Source: an uncultured Bacteroidales bacterium (GTDB lineage: Bacteria > Bacteroidota > Bacteroidia > Bacteroidales > Bacteroidaceae). Taken from it: 44,903 nt of DNA. Under the pieces are notes generated by a model. It was not told the DNA's origin and made no database searches. It saw nothing but the letters and a program-made list of their open reading frames with translations. Location: contig CALCYA010000002.1 in NCBI GenBank assembly GCA_937906165.1, forward strand, positions 1 to 44,903, written 5' to 3'. Below, one piece after another: positions 5,795-14,477 of this stretch (its first letter is position 1; every line of letters starts with the position of its first letter). The position numbers and the translations under genes are program-made.

Positions 5795-7819
5795 TCACTC
5801 CTTTTTCTTGAGCAGTTCCTGTAACCTGAACATCTCGTCGCGGTATTGTGCAGCCTCCACGAACTCCATCTTGCCGGCAGCCTCTTCCATAAGGCGGCGT
5901 GTACGCTCGATGCTCTTCTTCAGTTGTTCCGCGCTCATATACTCCACAATAGGGTCGCAAGCGATAGGTGCCTGACGGGTATCCTCGCTGTACATTCTTA
6001 TGTTTTTGCCGTCCTTCTCTTTTCTTTCTGTGGCAAGGGCGTTGCTTATCTCTTTCTTTATCTGTTTTGGTGTTATGCCATGCTCCTGGTTGTAGCGCAT
6101 CTGCTTGTCGCGGCGACGGGCTGTCTCGTCCATAGTGCGTTGCATGCTTTCAGTGATGTTGTCGGCATAGAATATAACCGTGCCGTTGACGTTGCGGGCT
6201 GCACGTCCTGCCGTCTGTGTGAGCGAGCGGTGGCTGCGCAGGAAGCCCTCCTTGTCGGCATCGAGTATGGCTACAAGCGATACCTCGGGCAGGTCGAGTC
6301 CTTCGCGCAACAGGTTCACACCTATGAGTACATCGTATAGTCCCTCGCGCAGGTCGGTCATAATCTGTATGCGTTCGAGGGTGTCAACATCGCTGTGTAT
6401 GTAGTTGCAACGCACGCCGTTCTTCAACAGATAGTCGGTGAGCTCTTCTGCCATGCGCTTGGTGAGGGTGGTGACGAGCACACGCTCCTCGCGTTCCACG
6501 CGCAGCTGTATCTCTTCCATGAGATCATCGACCTGGTTGGCCAGCGGACGTACCTCTATTATCGGGTCAAGCAGTCCTGTGGGGCGGATGACCTGTTCCA
6601 CTACAACGCCCTCACTCTTTACAAGCTCATAGTCGGCAGGGGTTGCGCTCACATATATTGTCTGCGGTGTCAGTTCCTCGAACTCCTCGAATTTCAGCGG
6701 GCGGTTGTCGAATGCTGCCGGCAGACGGAACCCGAACTCCACGAGGTTGGTCTTGCGGGCGCGGTCACCGCCGTACATCGCGTGTATCTGCGGTACGCTT
6801 ACGTGGCTCTCGTCAATGATGAGCAGAAAATCCTCGGGGAAAAAGTCCAGCAGGCAGTAGGGGCGTGTGCCGGCCTCGCGTCCGTCGAAGTAACGCGAGT
6901 AGTTCTCTATTCCCGAGCAGTGTCCCAGCTCGCGCAGCATCTCGATGTCGTATGTGACGCGCTCATGCAGACGCTTGGCTTCCAGAGGCTTGCCGATTTC
7001 GCGGAAATACTCCTCTCTGTCGGCAAGGTCCTTCTCAATCTCGAGAATGGCACGTTCGGTGCTCTCCTTGGTTGTCATGAAAAGGTTGGCTGGGTAAATC
7101 TTGTAGTCGTCGAATGTGGCGATGCGTGTGCCGGTAACGCTGTCAATCTCCTCGATGCCGTCGATGTCATCGTCCCAGAATGTGATGCGCAGTATGTGGT
7201 CGCTGTAGGCGAGGCTCACCTCCACCGTGTCACCTTTTACGCGGAAGTTTCCGCGCGACAGGTCCACGTCGTTGCGTGTGTAGAGGCTACCCACCAGCTT
7301 GCGCAGGAATACATTGCGGTCGAGCTTCTGCCCCACGGCAATCTCAATGACGTTGTTGTAGAAGTCGCTGGGGTTACCCATTCCGTATATGCAAGAAACT
7401 GACGAAATGACCACCACGTCCTTGCGTCCCGAGAGCAGTGCCGACGTTGCGGCAAGCCTCAGTTTGTCAATCTCGTCGTTTATGGCAAGGTCCTTCTCGA
7501 TATATGTGTCGCTTGAGGGAATATAAGCCTCGGGCTGGTAGTAGTCGTAGTACGATACATAGTACTCCACGGCATTGTTGGGGAAGAACCCCTTGAACTC
7601 ATTGTAGAGCTGTGCTGCCAAGGTCTTGTTGTGGCTCAATATAAGGGTAGGGCGGTTTATTTCCTTTATCACATTCGCCATGGTAAAGGTCTTTCCCGAA
7701 CCCGTCACTCCCAGCAGGGTCTGTGCAGGAGTGCCGGCCTTTACACCCTCCACAAGCTGTGCGATAGCCTCGGGCTGGTCGCCCATAGGCGCATATTCTG
7801 ATATAAGCTCGAACTTCAT
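5795..7819 (-). CDS. uvrB: Excinuclease ABC subunit B
   Basis: DNA-damage-verifying helicase-like subunit of nucleotide excision repair; it is loaded by UvrA and recruits UvrC. At 674 aa it has the usual length. Walker A GVTGSGKT spans residues 37-44. The damage-probing beta-hairpin region YYVSYYDYYQPEAYIP starts at about residue 86. Motif II IDESH, the helicase segment SLTQTAGRAARNVNG and a C-terminal UVR motif (about residues 630-668) are all present. The start MKFELISEYAPMGDQPEAI matches the family. A good Bacteroidota promoter lies upstream on the - strand (7883-7913). The gene diverges from the GH16 gene. Confidence 0.98.
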   Translation of the reverse strand: MKFELISEYAPMGDQPEAIAQLVEGVKAGTPAQTLLGVTGSGKTFTMANVIKEINRPTLILSHNKTLAAQLYNEFKGFFPNNAVEYYVSYYDYYQPEAYIPSSDTYIEKDLAINDEIDKLRLAATSALLSGRKDVVVISSVSCIYGMGNPSDFYNNVIEIAVGQKLDRNVFLRKLVGSLYTRNDVDLSRGNFRVKGDTVEVSLAYSDHILRITFWDDDIDGIEEIDSVTGTRIATFDDYKIYPANLFMTTKESTERAILEIEKDLADREEYFREIGKPLEAKRLHERVTYDIEMLRELGHCSGIENYSRYFDGREAGTRPYCLLDFFPEDFLLIIDESHVSVPQIHAMYGGDRARKTNLVEFGFRLPAAFDNRPLKFEEFEELTPQTIYVSATPADYELVKSEGVVVEQVIRPTGLLDPIIEVRPLANQVDDLMEEIQLRVEREERVLVTTLTKRMAEELTDYLLKNGVRCNYIHSDVDTLERIQIMTDLREGLYDVLIGVNLLREGLDLPEVSLVAILDADKEGFLRSHRSLTQTAGRAARNVNGTVIFYADNITESMQRTMDETARRRDKQMRYNQEHGITPKQIKKEISNALATERKEKDGKNIRMYSEDTRQAPIACDPIVEYMSAEQLKKSIERTRRLMEEAAGKMEFVEAAQYRDEMFRLQELLKKKE

Positions 7820-7882
7820 GTTTTCTTCAGTTGTCTTGATAAACTGTCGAATTCAAGACGGTTTCTCAAAATGGTTGAACCA

Positions 7883-7913
7883 CAAAAATAATGATTTCTC
7901 CTAATTCATGCAA
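7883..7913 (-). promoter_or_regulatory. Bacteroidota-type promoter for uvrB
   Basis: On the - strand this reads TTG (complement of CAA 7911-7913), 20 bases, then TATTTTTG (complement of CAAAAATA 7883-7890). This is an exact fit to the TAnnTTTG -7 element and the TTG -33 element. It lies 64 bases before the uvrB start. Confidence 0.65.
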
Positions 7914-7974
7914 GAATTTGGGCTATGTGTAATATAATTAAGCAGCTGCTTGCGGGATTATTGCTTTTTTTATT

Positions 7975-7982
7975 TATTTTTG
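7975..7982 (+). promoter_or_regulatory. -7 element for the GH16 gene
   Basis: TATTTTTG matches TAnnTTTG and lies 32 bases before the GH16 start. The closest TTG upstream (7950-7952) is 22 bases away, slightly long, so only the -7 element is well supported. Confidence 0.5.
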
Positions 7983-8014
7983 CATAAATAAGGCAAATTA
8001 TAACATATAATAAT

Positions 8015-10714
8015 ATGAAAAAACTTCTTTACGCATTTCTATTAGCGTTGCCATTGTGTGCGGTGGCCGGAAATCCTGTGGAGTCATCGGATGATTACCC
8101 GGTTGTCTTTGACAAAGAGCAGGGATATACCCACAGTAGCCGTCGTCTGAACAGTGTATCGCTTGGTGAACAGACACTGCAGTTGCCTACTCCATTGAAG
8201 GTGTACAGCAAAATTGACAATGGTTTCTTATGTGCACGTATTGGTGAGACGGTGTCCCCTACATTCGGATACACAGGCACTTGGATGAATGGCTTTGTAT
8301 ATATTGACCGTGGCATGGACGGTGCATTCGAGGCACAGCTCAATGCTGACGGCTCAATTCCTGCCGGTAGCGATATTATGGCGTTCTCATATGCCGAACC
8401 TTCTGTAGGTTCAGGCAATGGTTATAACAGTAATGGACAGCCTGTCTCAAATGCCAATGTACTGAACCCGCCGGCGTTCAAGATACCTTCGGATCTTGCT
8501 CCCGGTTACTATCGTATGCGTTACAAGGTCGATTGGGCATCGATTGACCCTGCTGGACGTCCCGAGGACGGTAACGGTATCATCAAGAACGGTGGCGCGA
8601 TATGCGATGTACGCATAAATATTCATGCAGCAAACGGAAACCTGTCGGTTGAATCGACGAACGGCACCTTGTTGGCTGCCGATGGTTCGGAACTTCCCCA
8701 GACTGTTTCTTTCGGTAAGCCGCTGGCTCTCAAGGTGGCTCCTGCCGACGGCTATGCGCTTGATGCACTTAAGGTGCTTCATGGGCACAATATTGGTGGA
8801 GCGCAGGAGGTACATGGTGTACAGCAGTACGACGAGGAGGTGCTACCGGGGTACCTCGTAAATGGCGACGTAATAACTCTTCCCGCTGAAATTGTTGACG
8901 GTGATGTGAAAATAGTTGCTCTCTTTGCAAAACAGGAGGGTGGTGCCGGCGGTGAAGGATATGCTCTCTCGTTCGGCAAGGACGCGACGGTGAACGCTGG
9001 CCGCCCGGTCGCTTTAAGTCTCAACGGCAAGGAGTTCAATCTTGATGAAAATTCTGCATATTATGACATTACCGATACTCCGCTGCTTCTTGCAGATACA
9101 AGAGAACTCAAGGTGATTGTCGATAATTCATATGGCAAGGATGCTTATCTTTATATCGACCTCAACAATGACGGAAAGTTTACCGCCATGCTTGATGGCA
9201 ATGGCCTTCCAACCGTTTCAAGCGAGCTTGTTGCATTCTCGCATTATAATGGAAAGAATGGCGACGGTGAAGCCGTGGAGCAGGGGAGTACGGTAGGTGC
9301 ACTTGCCGGTTATTTGCCCGAGTTGCTTGCCGACGGTATGTATCGTCTACGCCTAAAGCTCGATAAGAACAATATCAGCCCGGACGGTTCAGAGGGTATC
9401 GTTGCCGAAGGTGGTTGTGTCGCAGATTTCCTTGTCAGCGTCAAGAGCGGTAATGCCTCATTGCGTCTCTTTACCGTTGACGGCAGTATCGATGGCCTTG
9501 CAGGAACGGCTCTCCCGTTGACAGTTCCGCTCAATCAAAGGATTTCGGCGGTACTTCGTGGCGCCCCCGGCTTTGCTGCCGATGGTGTTACTGTGCGTCA
9601 CGGTCACAATCTGGACGGTGAGCAGTATGTGAACGGTAATCGTCAGTGGGTCGAGGAGTATGTTGCGGTAAAGGCCGGCAAGGTGGTCGTAGATGCCGAC
9701 CTTGTTGACGGTGATGTGTATCTCTTTGCCGAGTTCAAGAAAAAAGAGGATAGCGAGTGGCAATTGGTGTTCAGTGACGAGTTCAATGCCGAGGACTACA
9801 CTCAACCGCTTGATGAGAAATGGATGCGTTGTCAGCGCTACGGCTCAACCTGGAACCGTTGGCTCAGCAACAGCAAGGAGGTTATCTATCTGCAGGGCGG
9901 TGATCTTGTGGCACGTGCGATACCAAACCCAGATCAAGAGAGTGATCCTGTTCCTATGATTACAGGCGGTATAAAGAGTAATAAACGATTCGGCTTTACA
10001 TACGGCTATGTCGAAGCGCGTATTCTCTCAAATCCATGGACCGGACATTTCCCTGCATTCTGGATGATGCCCGAGGACCAGAGCGCCGGTTGGCCCGATT
10101 GTGGCGAGATTGACATCTGGGAGGCTATCGACACCGACGGCCGATCATACCATACAATCCATAGCAATTGGACCTATGATCTCGGCAACAAGAATGACCC
10201 GCAGTCAAGTTTCAATAAGACAATCCCGTATGACCGCTATCATACTTATGGCCTCAAATGGGATGCCAATACTCTGATATGGTATATTGACGGCAAGGAG
10301 GTAGGCCGCTATACAAAATCCACTGACAGCTCAAAGCTCAGTCAGGGTCAGTGGCCGTTCGACAAGCATTTCCACCTTATCCTCAACCAGAGTGTGGGTA
10401 ACGGCTCATGGGCTGCCAATGCAGATGTGTCACATACATACGAGACCCGTTTCGACTGGGTGCGCGTATATCAGACCGATGGAATGAAGAATACCGACGG
10501 CACGGTAGGTGTAGTGAAAGTGCTTGACGATAATTCAGTAGAAGTCACTGCTGTCGACGGTGGTGCTTATGTCGCAGCTTCAGAGCCTCTTCTGGTTGAG
10601 GCGTATGACACGATAGGCCGCAAGGTTGCCCAGGCCTTTATTGAAGATTCCGGTTTTATCCCATTAACCAAAGGCATTTATATTATTGCGGGCAACAAGG
10701 TTCTGGTTAAATAG
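8015..10714 (+). CDS. Secreted GH16 glucanase with duplicated N-terminal modules
   Basis: A 899-aa exported beta-glucan hydrolase (laminarinase/lichenase type). Residues 1-19 form a signal peptide ending in CAVAG. Two homologous modules follow, about residues 45-310 and 325-580. Each has a YID..(M/N)DG Ca-loop-like motif (about residues 95 and 379) and a later HGHN(I/L) motif (about residues 255 and 528). The GH16 domain spans about residues 582-827 and has the catalytic EIDIWE motif: nucleophile Glu698, Asp700 and acid/base Glu703. The C-terminus (VEAYDTIGRKVA... and KGIYIIAGNKVLVK) looks like a Bacteroidota sorting/anchoring tail. No SusC/SusD pair is adjacent, so it is a stand-alone enzyme. 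Whether it cuts beta-1,3 or mixed-linked glucan cannot be decided here. Confidence 0.92.
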   Translation: MKKLLYAFLLALPLCAVAGNPVESSDDYPVVFDKEQGYTHSSRRLNSVSLGEQTLQLPTPLKVYSKIDNGFLCARIGETVSPTFGYTGTWMNGFVYIDRGMDGAFEAQLNADGSIPAGSDIMAFSYAEPSVGSGNGYNSNGQPVSNANVLNPPAFKIPSDLAPGYYRMRYKVDWASIDPAGRPEDGNGIIKNGGAICDVRINIHAANGNLSVESTNGTLLAADGSELPQTVSFGKPLALKVAPADGYALDALKVLHGHNIGGAQEVHGVQQYDEEVLPGYLVNGDVITLPAEIVDGDVKIVALFAKQEGGAGGEGYALSFGKDATVNAGRPVALSLNGKEFNLDENSAYYDITDTPLLLADTRELKVIVDNSYGKDAYLYIDLNNDGKFTAMLDGNGLPTVSSELVAFSHYNGKNGDGEAVEQGSTVGALAGYLPELLADGMYRLRLKLDKNNISPDGSEGIVAEGGCVADFLVSVKSGNASLRLFTVDGSIDGLAGTALPLTVPLNQRISAVLRGAPGFAADGVTVRHGHNLDGEQYVNGNRQWVEEYVAVKAGKVVVDADLVDGDVYLFAEFKKKEDSEWQLVFSDEFNAEDYTQPLDEKWMRCQRYGSTWNRWLSNSKEVIYLQGGDLVARAIPNPDQESDPVPMITGGIKSNKRFGFTYGYVEARILSNPWTGHFPAFWMMPEDQSAGWPDCGEIDIWEAIDTDGRSYHTIHSNWTYDLGNKNDPQSSFNKTIPYDRYHTYGLKWDANTLIWYIDGKEVGRYTKSTDSSKLSQGQWPFDKHFHLILNQSVGNGSWAANADVSHTYETRFDWVRVYQTDGMKNTDGTVGVVKVLDDNSVEVTAVDGGAYVAASEPLLVEAYDTIGRKVAQAFIEDSGFIPLTKGIYIIAGNKVLVK

Positions 10715-10735
10715 GCAATAGACATTAATATTCTT

Positions 10736-10777
10736 TATGGCGCTACAACTCATTCGGGAGTGTAGCGCCATATTTTT
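10736..10777 (+). terminator. Rho-independent terminator after GH16
   Basis: TATGGCGCTACA (10736-10747) pairs perfectly with TGTAGCGCCATA (10761-10772), with further pairing inside the loop, and five T follow. Confidence 0.85.
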
Positions 10778-10838
10778 ATTGTTTTATGGATTATTTGCCT
10801 AATTCACATTAATTAAGGCGAAGATTAAATAATTTTCG

Positions 10839-10869
10839 TTGTATTTTCGGTTGGAATGTGCTATCTTTG
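10839..10869 (+). promoter_or_regulatory. Bacteroidota-type promoter for bamD operon
   Basis: TTG at 10839-10841, 20 bases, then TATCTTTG at 10862-10869. It is 50 bases before the chosen bamD start. The in-frame ATG at 10887 would leave almost no leader, which also favours the later start. Confidence 0.7.
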
Positions 10870-10919
10870 CAAACTGAATTGGACTATTGGGTTTTGGTGC
10901 AATTCATAATTTGTTGAAG

Positions 10920-11732
10920 ATGAAAAATAGTTTATATACACTTATAGCGGCATTGTTGATGCTCTCTTCTTGTGATTCTTATAACAAGATTCTCACAACA
11001 AGCAACATCGACTACAAATATGAGGCTGCAAAGGCTTACTATCTCAAAGGTGATTACTCAAAGGCTGCCCAGCTTCTTGAGAGTATGGTTACTTTGCTCA
11101 AAGGTGGTGACAAAGCCGAAGAGTCTCTGATACTTCTTGCAAAGTGCTATTACGATTCAAAGGACTATGATACTGCATCGCAGTATTTTAAGGTATATTA
11201 CACCAATTATCCCCGTGGTGAGTTTGCCGAGTATGCCCGTTTCCACTCCGGCAAGTCTCTTTTTATGGATATAACTGAGCCCGAACTTGACCAGTCGGGA
11301 ACATATCTTGCTATCAGTGAACTCCAGTTGTTCATGGAGTATTTCCCATTGAGCAAGTTGCGTCCCGAGGCGCAGGATATGATTGTGAAGATGCATGACC
11401 TGCTTGTAGAGAAGGATTTCCTGTCGGCAAAGCTCTATTATGACCTCGGCGATTTTATGGCATACAAGGGCAATAATTATCTCGCTTGTATAATTACAGC
11501 GCAGAATGCTCTCAAGGATTATCCTTATACGGGCCTTCGTGAGGAACTCTCGATGCTGATACTGCGTGCACGCTACCAGATGGCGCACAAGAGTATTGAG
11601 GAGAAAAAGTACGAGCGTTATCGCGAGACAATAGACGAGTACTATGCTTTCAAGACAGAGTTCCCCGATAGCAAGTATCTTGATGAAGCCGAAAAATTCT
11701 TCAAGGAGGCCAAGGAGTTTGTGAATGATTGA
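10920..11732 (+). CDS. bamD: Outer membrane assembly lipoprotein BamD
   Basis: Periplasm-facing lipoprotein of the BAM complex, which inserts beta-barrel proteins into the outer membrane. The 270-aa product begins MKNSLYTLIAALLMLSSCDS, a lipoprotein signal with the lipobox Cys at residue 18. TPR-type helical repeats follow, including AAKAYYLKGDYSKAAQLLE, LLAKCYYDSKDYDTASQYF and FVLKYPRGEF-like PRGEFAEYARF. An in-frame ATG at 10887 exists but would place 11 extra residues before the signal peptide. It is 31 bases from rpoZ and heads the order bamD-rpoZ-DUF4293, which I recall as standard in Bacteroides. It is recognised by family pattern and lipobox. Confidence 0.9.
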   Translation: MKNSLYTLIAALLMLSSCDSYNKILTTSNIDYKYEAAKAYYLKGDYSKAAQLLESMVTLLKGGDKAEESLILLAKCYYDSKDYDTASQYFKVYYTNYPRGEFAEYARFHSGKSLFMDITEPELDQSGTYLAISELQLFMEYFPLSKLRPEAQDMIVKMHDLLVEKDFLSAKLYYDLGDFMAYKGNNYLACIITAQNALKDYPYTGLREELSMLILRARYQMAHKSIEEKKYERYRETIDEYYAFKTEFPDSKYLDEAEKFFKEAKEFVND

Positions 11733-11763
11733 CCACAATGATAAATAATTAAACGATATAAAA

Positions 11764-12102
11764 ATGGATTACAAAAAGACAAATGCTCCAACAAACACTG
11801 TCACACGCAATATGGCAGATTTTGTAAATGAGACAGGTAACGTGTATGAGTCTGTAGCAATCATCGGTAAGCGCTCAAACCAGATTGCAGCCGAGATGAA
11901 AGAGGAACTGCTCAAGAAACTCAATGAGTTCTCATCTACAACCGACAACCTCGAGGAGCAGTTCGAGAACCACGAGCAGATTGAGATTTCGCGTTATTAT
12001 GAGAGACTTCCCAAGCCTACACTTATCGCGGCTCAGGAGTTTATCGACGGTAAGATATATTTCCGTGACCCTGCAAAGGATAACGTAGAGGAGGATATCT
12101 GA
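11764..12102 (+). CDS. rpoZ: RNA polymerase omega subunit (Bacteroidota form)
   Basis: Small subunit (112 aa) of RNA polymerase that helps fold and hold beta'. The family core is NVYESVAIIGKRSNQIAAEMKEEL (about residues 27-50), whose acidic/basic pattern matches the Rpb6/omega signature for binding beta'. The Bacteroidota form has a C-terminal extension with EQIEISRYYERLPKPT. Many databases label it simply as a hypothetical or omega-like protein. It sits 31 bases after bamD and 16 before the DUF4293 gene, so all three are expected on one transcript. Confidence 0.85.
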   Translation: MDYKKTNAPTNTVTRNMADFVNETGNVYESVAIIGKRSNQIAAEMKEELLKKLNEFSSTTDNLEEQFENHEQIEISRYYERLPKPTLIAAQEFIDGKIYFRDPAKDNVEEDI

Positions 12103-12118
12103 TAACGGATCGGGTGTT

Positions 12119-12586
12119 ATGAAGTTCCGCTTATACCAGTTGCTTTATGTCGCAGTAATTGCCCTTCTTGTATGGGCAATGGTGGAGCCTATAGTAAAGT
12201 TTACTGAGGCCGATGGCTCGTTGACGGTTATGAGTAATTTCAAGTTGCTTGCTGCTGACGGTCAGGTATCAAGGTCTGTAATTGCACTTGGGGCGTTGCT
12301 TGTGTTTGCTGTGGTAGTGAATGCTTTTGCACTTATGGTGTCGATGTTCAGCAATTTCGAGTTGCAGAAGAGAACCACAATACTCTCGTTGCTTGTTCTT
12401 GCAGGATATTATATCCTTCTGCTGATATACTCGTTCCTCTTGCTTGCCGATGCATCGCTTGAAGTAGACTTGCCGATATTGTTCCCGTTCTTTGGAATAA
12501 TACTCAATTCGGTATCCTTCAATCTTATCCGCCGCGAAGAGGCGAAGATTATTGCACGGGCTACCGGTTTCAGGTTGAGAGACTGA
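12119..12586 (+). CDS. DUF4293 membrane protein
   Basis: A 155-aa integral membrane protein with four hydrophobic segments: near the N-terminus (LLYVAVIALLVWAMVEPI), at about residues 54-77, at 87-108, and at 117-135 with the FFGIILN end. A positively charged tail (RREEAKIIARATG) should lie in the cytoplasm. Order and topology match the DUF4293 family, which regularly follows bamD-rpoZ in Bacteroidota. No function is known to me. A strong terminator follows. Confidence 0.8.
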   Translation: MKFRLYQLLYVAVIALLVWAMVEPIVKFTEADGSLTVMSNFKLLAADGQVSRSVIALGALLVFAVVVNAFALMVSMFSNFELQKRTTILSLLVLAGYYILLLIYSFLLLADASLEVDLPILFPFFGIILNSVSFNLIRREEAKIIARATGFRLRD

Positions 12587-12605
12587 TGTCCGATAAAACA
12601 TAAGG

Positions 12606-12635
12606 ATGGTCCACGGTTCCGTGGGCCATTTTTTT
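12606..12635 (+). terminator. Rho-independent terminator after the bamD operon
   Basis: ATGGTCCACGG (12606-12616) pairs with CCGTGGGCCAT (12619-12629) with one G-T pair, and seven T follow. Confidence 0.85.
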
Positions 12636-12687
12636 GTTCTGTTGGAACATTACCTGCAATACTCTTGTTTTTAAAGTAAAAAAGAGT

Positions 12688-13659
12688 ATGAAAAAGGTAA
12701 AGATTTCTGTTTTTGCTGACCCTGCATGTACCTGGTGCTGGGGCAGTGTGCCTGTAGTGAGGGCGTTGAGATACCGTTACGGTTCGCAGTTGGAATTCGA
12801 GTATGTAATGGGTGGAATGATAGAGGATATCACCTCTTTCAATAACCGTCGGCTGTCTATCGGTGGTGACATAGCAATGTCGAACAGGAATATCCATAAG
12901 CACTGGCTCGAGGCATCGGCCATACATGGTATGCCTGTTTCCGAGGCTCCTGTGCGCCTGTTTACCGAGGAGCACCGTTCAACAGTCCCGATGAACCTTG
13001 CATATATTGCAGCAGGGCTTTATGCCAAGTCGAATAAGGAGGTGGTGGACAACGCTGTGCAGCGCTTTCTGCGTATACTGCAGGAGATGACCCTTGTTGA
13101 TGGGGCGCAAATGAACGATGCTGATAATATTGTCGCAATGTCTGCTCTGGTGGGGTTCAACCAGCAGAAATACAGCGAGGTATTTGCTGGTCCCGAGACA
13201 AAGAGAGTATATTCGGCAAATAAGGAATTGTGTAATGAGTACGATGTACACTCTTTCCCGACATATAAACTGGTGTACGCCGATGAGGAGATGATGGTGC
13301 GTGGCTTTACAACATATGAGACATTGGCGCATTGTATCGCCCAACTCTCTTATGAGAATGTAAAGCCCATTGAAGATGGCAGGGAAGCGCTTACCATTGC
13401 AAATGTGCGTACGTTCATTGAGGAATTCGGTGTGGCATACCCTGTTGAGATTGCCACAGCGTTCTCTCTTGACAGGACGGGTGGACACACGGCCTTGAAC
13501 ATCGAGTCGTATGCCGGATTGCCAGATATTGTTGAGGAGATGATAAAGAGCGGCGATATTGCCATGGCGCCAAAGGGTAATGGCTTCCTCATTTATACCT
13601 TGAAGCAGAAACAGAATGCTTCACAAGCCAAGGGTCGCAAGTATGCTGGTATATATTGA
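12688..13659 (+). CDS. DsbA-family (FrnE-like) thiol oxidoreductase
   Basis: A 323-aa protein with a thioredoxin-fold N-terminal part. The active-site motif is CTWC (Cys14 and Cys17) inside FADPACTWCWGS, the DP-C-x-W-C-W pattern typical of cytoplasmic FrnE/DsbA-like proteins. A cis-Pro-like segment follows at VHSFPTYKLVYADE. The last 70 residues (from FIEEFGVAYPVEIATAF) form an extra domain. No signal peptide is seen, so it is likely cytoplasmic. An in-frame ATG at 12634 overlaps the terminator of the previous operon, so I start at 12688. It appears monocistronic: terminators or long hairpins stand on both sides. Substrate unknown. Confidence 0.82.
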   Translation: MKKVKISVFADPACTWCWGSVPVVRALRYRYGSQLEFEYVMGGMIEDITSFNNRRLSIGGDIAMSNRNIHKHWLEASAIHGMPVSEAPVRLFTEEHRSTVPMNLAYIAAGLYAKSNKEVVDNAVQRFLRILQEMTLVDGAQMNDADNIVAMSALVGFNQQKYSEVFAGPETKRVYSANKELCNEYDVHSFPTYKLVYADEEMMVRGFTTYETLAHCIAQLSYENVKPIEDGREALTIANVRTFIEEFGVAYPVEIATAFSLDRTGGHTALNIESYAGLPDIVEEMIKSGDIAMAPKGNGFLIYTLKQKQNASQAKGRKYAGIY

Positions 13660-13697
13660 CATTAAACGGCGGGAGATTTCTCCCGCCGTTTAATGTC
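13658..13697 (+). terminator. 19-bp perfect hairpin at the stop codon
   Basis: GACATTAAACGGCGGGAGA (13658-13676) and its exact complement (13679-13697) are separated by only two bases. The last two bases of the DsbA-like stop codon lie inside the base of the stem. There is no T run on the right side, so it may stabilise or process mRNA 3' ends and not terminate. Confidence 0.55.
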
Positions 13698-13759
13698 GGC
13701 ATTGTTGAAGAATTTCTGCACTCGCTGTGAATAAATGTGATTTATTCGCTTGTTTTTTG

Positions 13760-13767
13760 TATCTTTG
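13760..13767 (+). promoter_or_regulatory. -7 element for the cyclophilin operon
   Basis: TATCTTTG fits TAnnTTTG exactly, 26 bases before the start at 13794. I see no good TTG 19-21 bases upstream. It lies inside the longer frame that starts at 13737, which argues against that upstream start. Confidence 0.55.
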
Positions 13768-13793
13768 CAAAGGAATTCAGATTATGTGAGGAT

Positions 13794-14468
13794 ATGAGAA
13801 AATTGATGATTATTCTGTCGCTTGTCGCTGTACTCGCATCCTGCTCCTCAAAGAAGGAGTATATGGTGAGGATGTTCACAACTGCCGGTGTCGTTGATAT
13901 GAAACTCTATGACGAGACACCAAAGCACAGGGACAATTTTGTAAAACTTGTCAAGGAACAGGTGTACGATTCGCTTCTTTTCCATCGTGTGATAAAGGAT
14001 TTTATGATTCAGGGCGGTGACCCGGATTCAAAGAATGCTGCTGCCGGCAAACTGCTGGGAGAGGGTGATCTTGGATATACTGTCGAGCCGGAATTTATGC
14101 CCGAGGTGTATTTCCACCGTCGCGGTGCTCTTGCTGCAGCACGTGAAGGGGATGATGTGAACCCCTCAAAGTCTTCTTCGGCAAGCCAGTTCTACATTGT
14201 CTGGGGAAATGTTTTCACCAAGGAGCAGCTCGAGAGGCTAAAGACGCATTACAAGCAACGTACGGGTAAGGACATAACAATTACTCCGGAACAGCTTGAG
14301 GTATATACTACTATAGGCGGTACACCGCATCTTGACGGTGATTACACTGTCTTCGGTGAGGTTGTGAAGGGCCTCGAGGTCGTGGATGCTATACAGAATG
14401 TCAAGTGTGACAGGAATGACCGTCCGTTGAGGGACGTACGTATAATAAAGATGGAACTTATAAAGTAA
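13794..14468 (+). CDS. Lipoprotein cyclophilin-type peptidyl-prolyl isomerase
   Basis: Cis-trans prolyl isomerase exported as a lipoprotein, 224 aa. The signal MRKLMIILSLVAVLASCSS ends with the lipobox Cys17. The cyclophilin core follows: FHRVIKDFMIQGGDP (catalytic Arg in HRV), later SASQFYIVWGN, and the closing GGTPHLDGDYTVFGEV. An insertion of about 25 residues (KEQLERLKTHYKQRTGKDIT) between the last two motifs is typical for the Bacteroidota members. The ATG at 13737 is rejected because the -7 element would then be coding and the signal peptide internal. It leads an operon with bcp (9 bases) and an MscS gene. Confidence 0.9.
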   Translation: MRKLMIILSLVAVLASCSSKKEYMVRMFTTAGVVDMKLYDETPKHRDNFVKLVKEQVYDSLLFHRVIKDFMIQGGDPDSKNAAAGKLLGEGDLGYTVEPEFMPEVYFHRRGALAAAREGDDVNPSKSSSASQFYIVWGNVFTKEQLERLKTHYKQRTGKDITITPEQLEVYTTIGGTPHLDGDYTVFGEVVKGLEVVDAIQNVKCDRNDRPLRDVRIIKMELIK

Positions 14469-14477
14469 GAAATTGTT

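Noticed and set aside
6395..7402. A 335-codon open frame antisense to uvrB.
   Set aside because: uvrB is certain. The antisense frame is a by-product of its codon use and has no recognisable domain.
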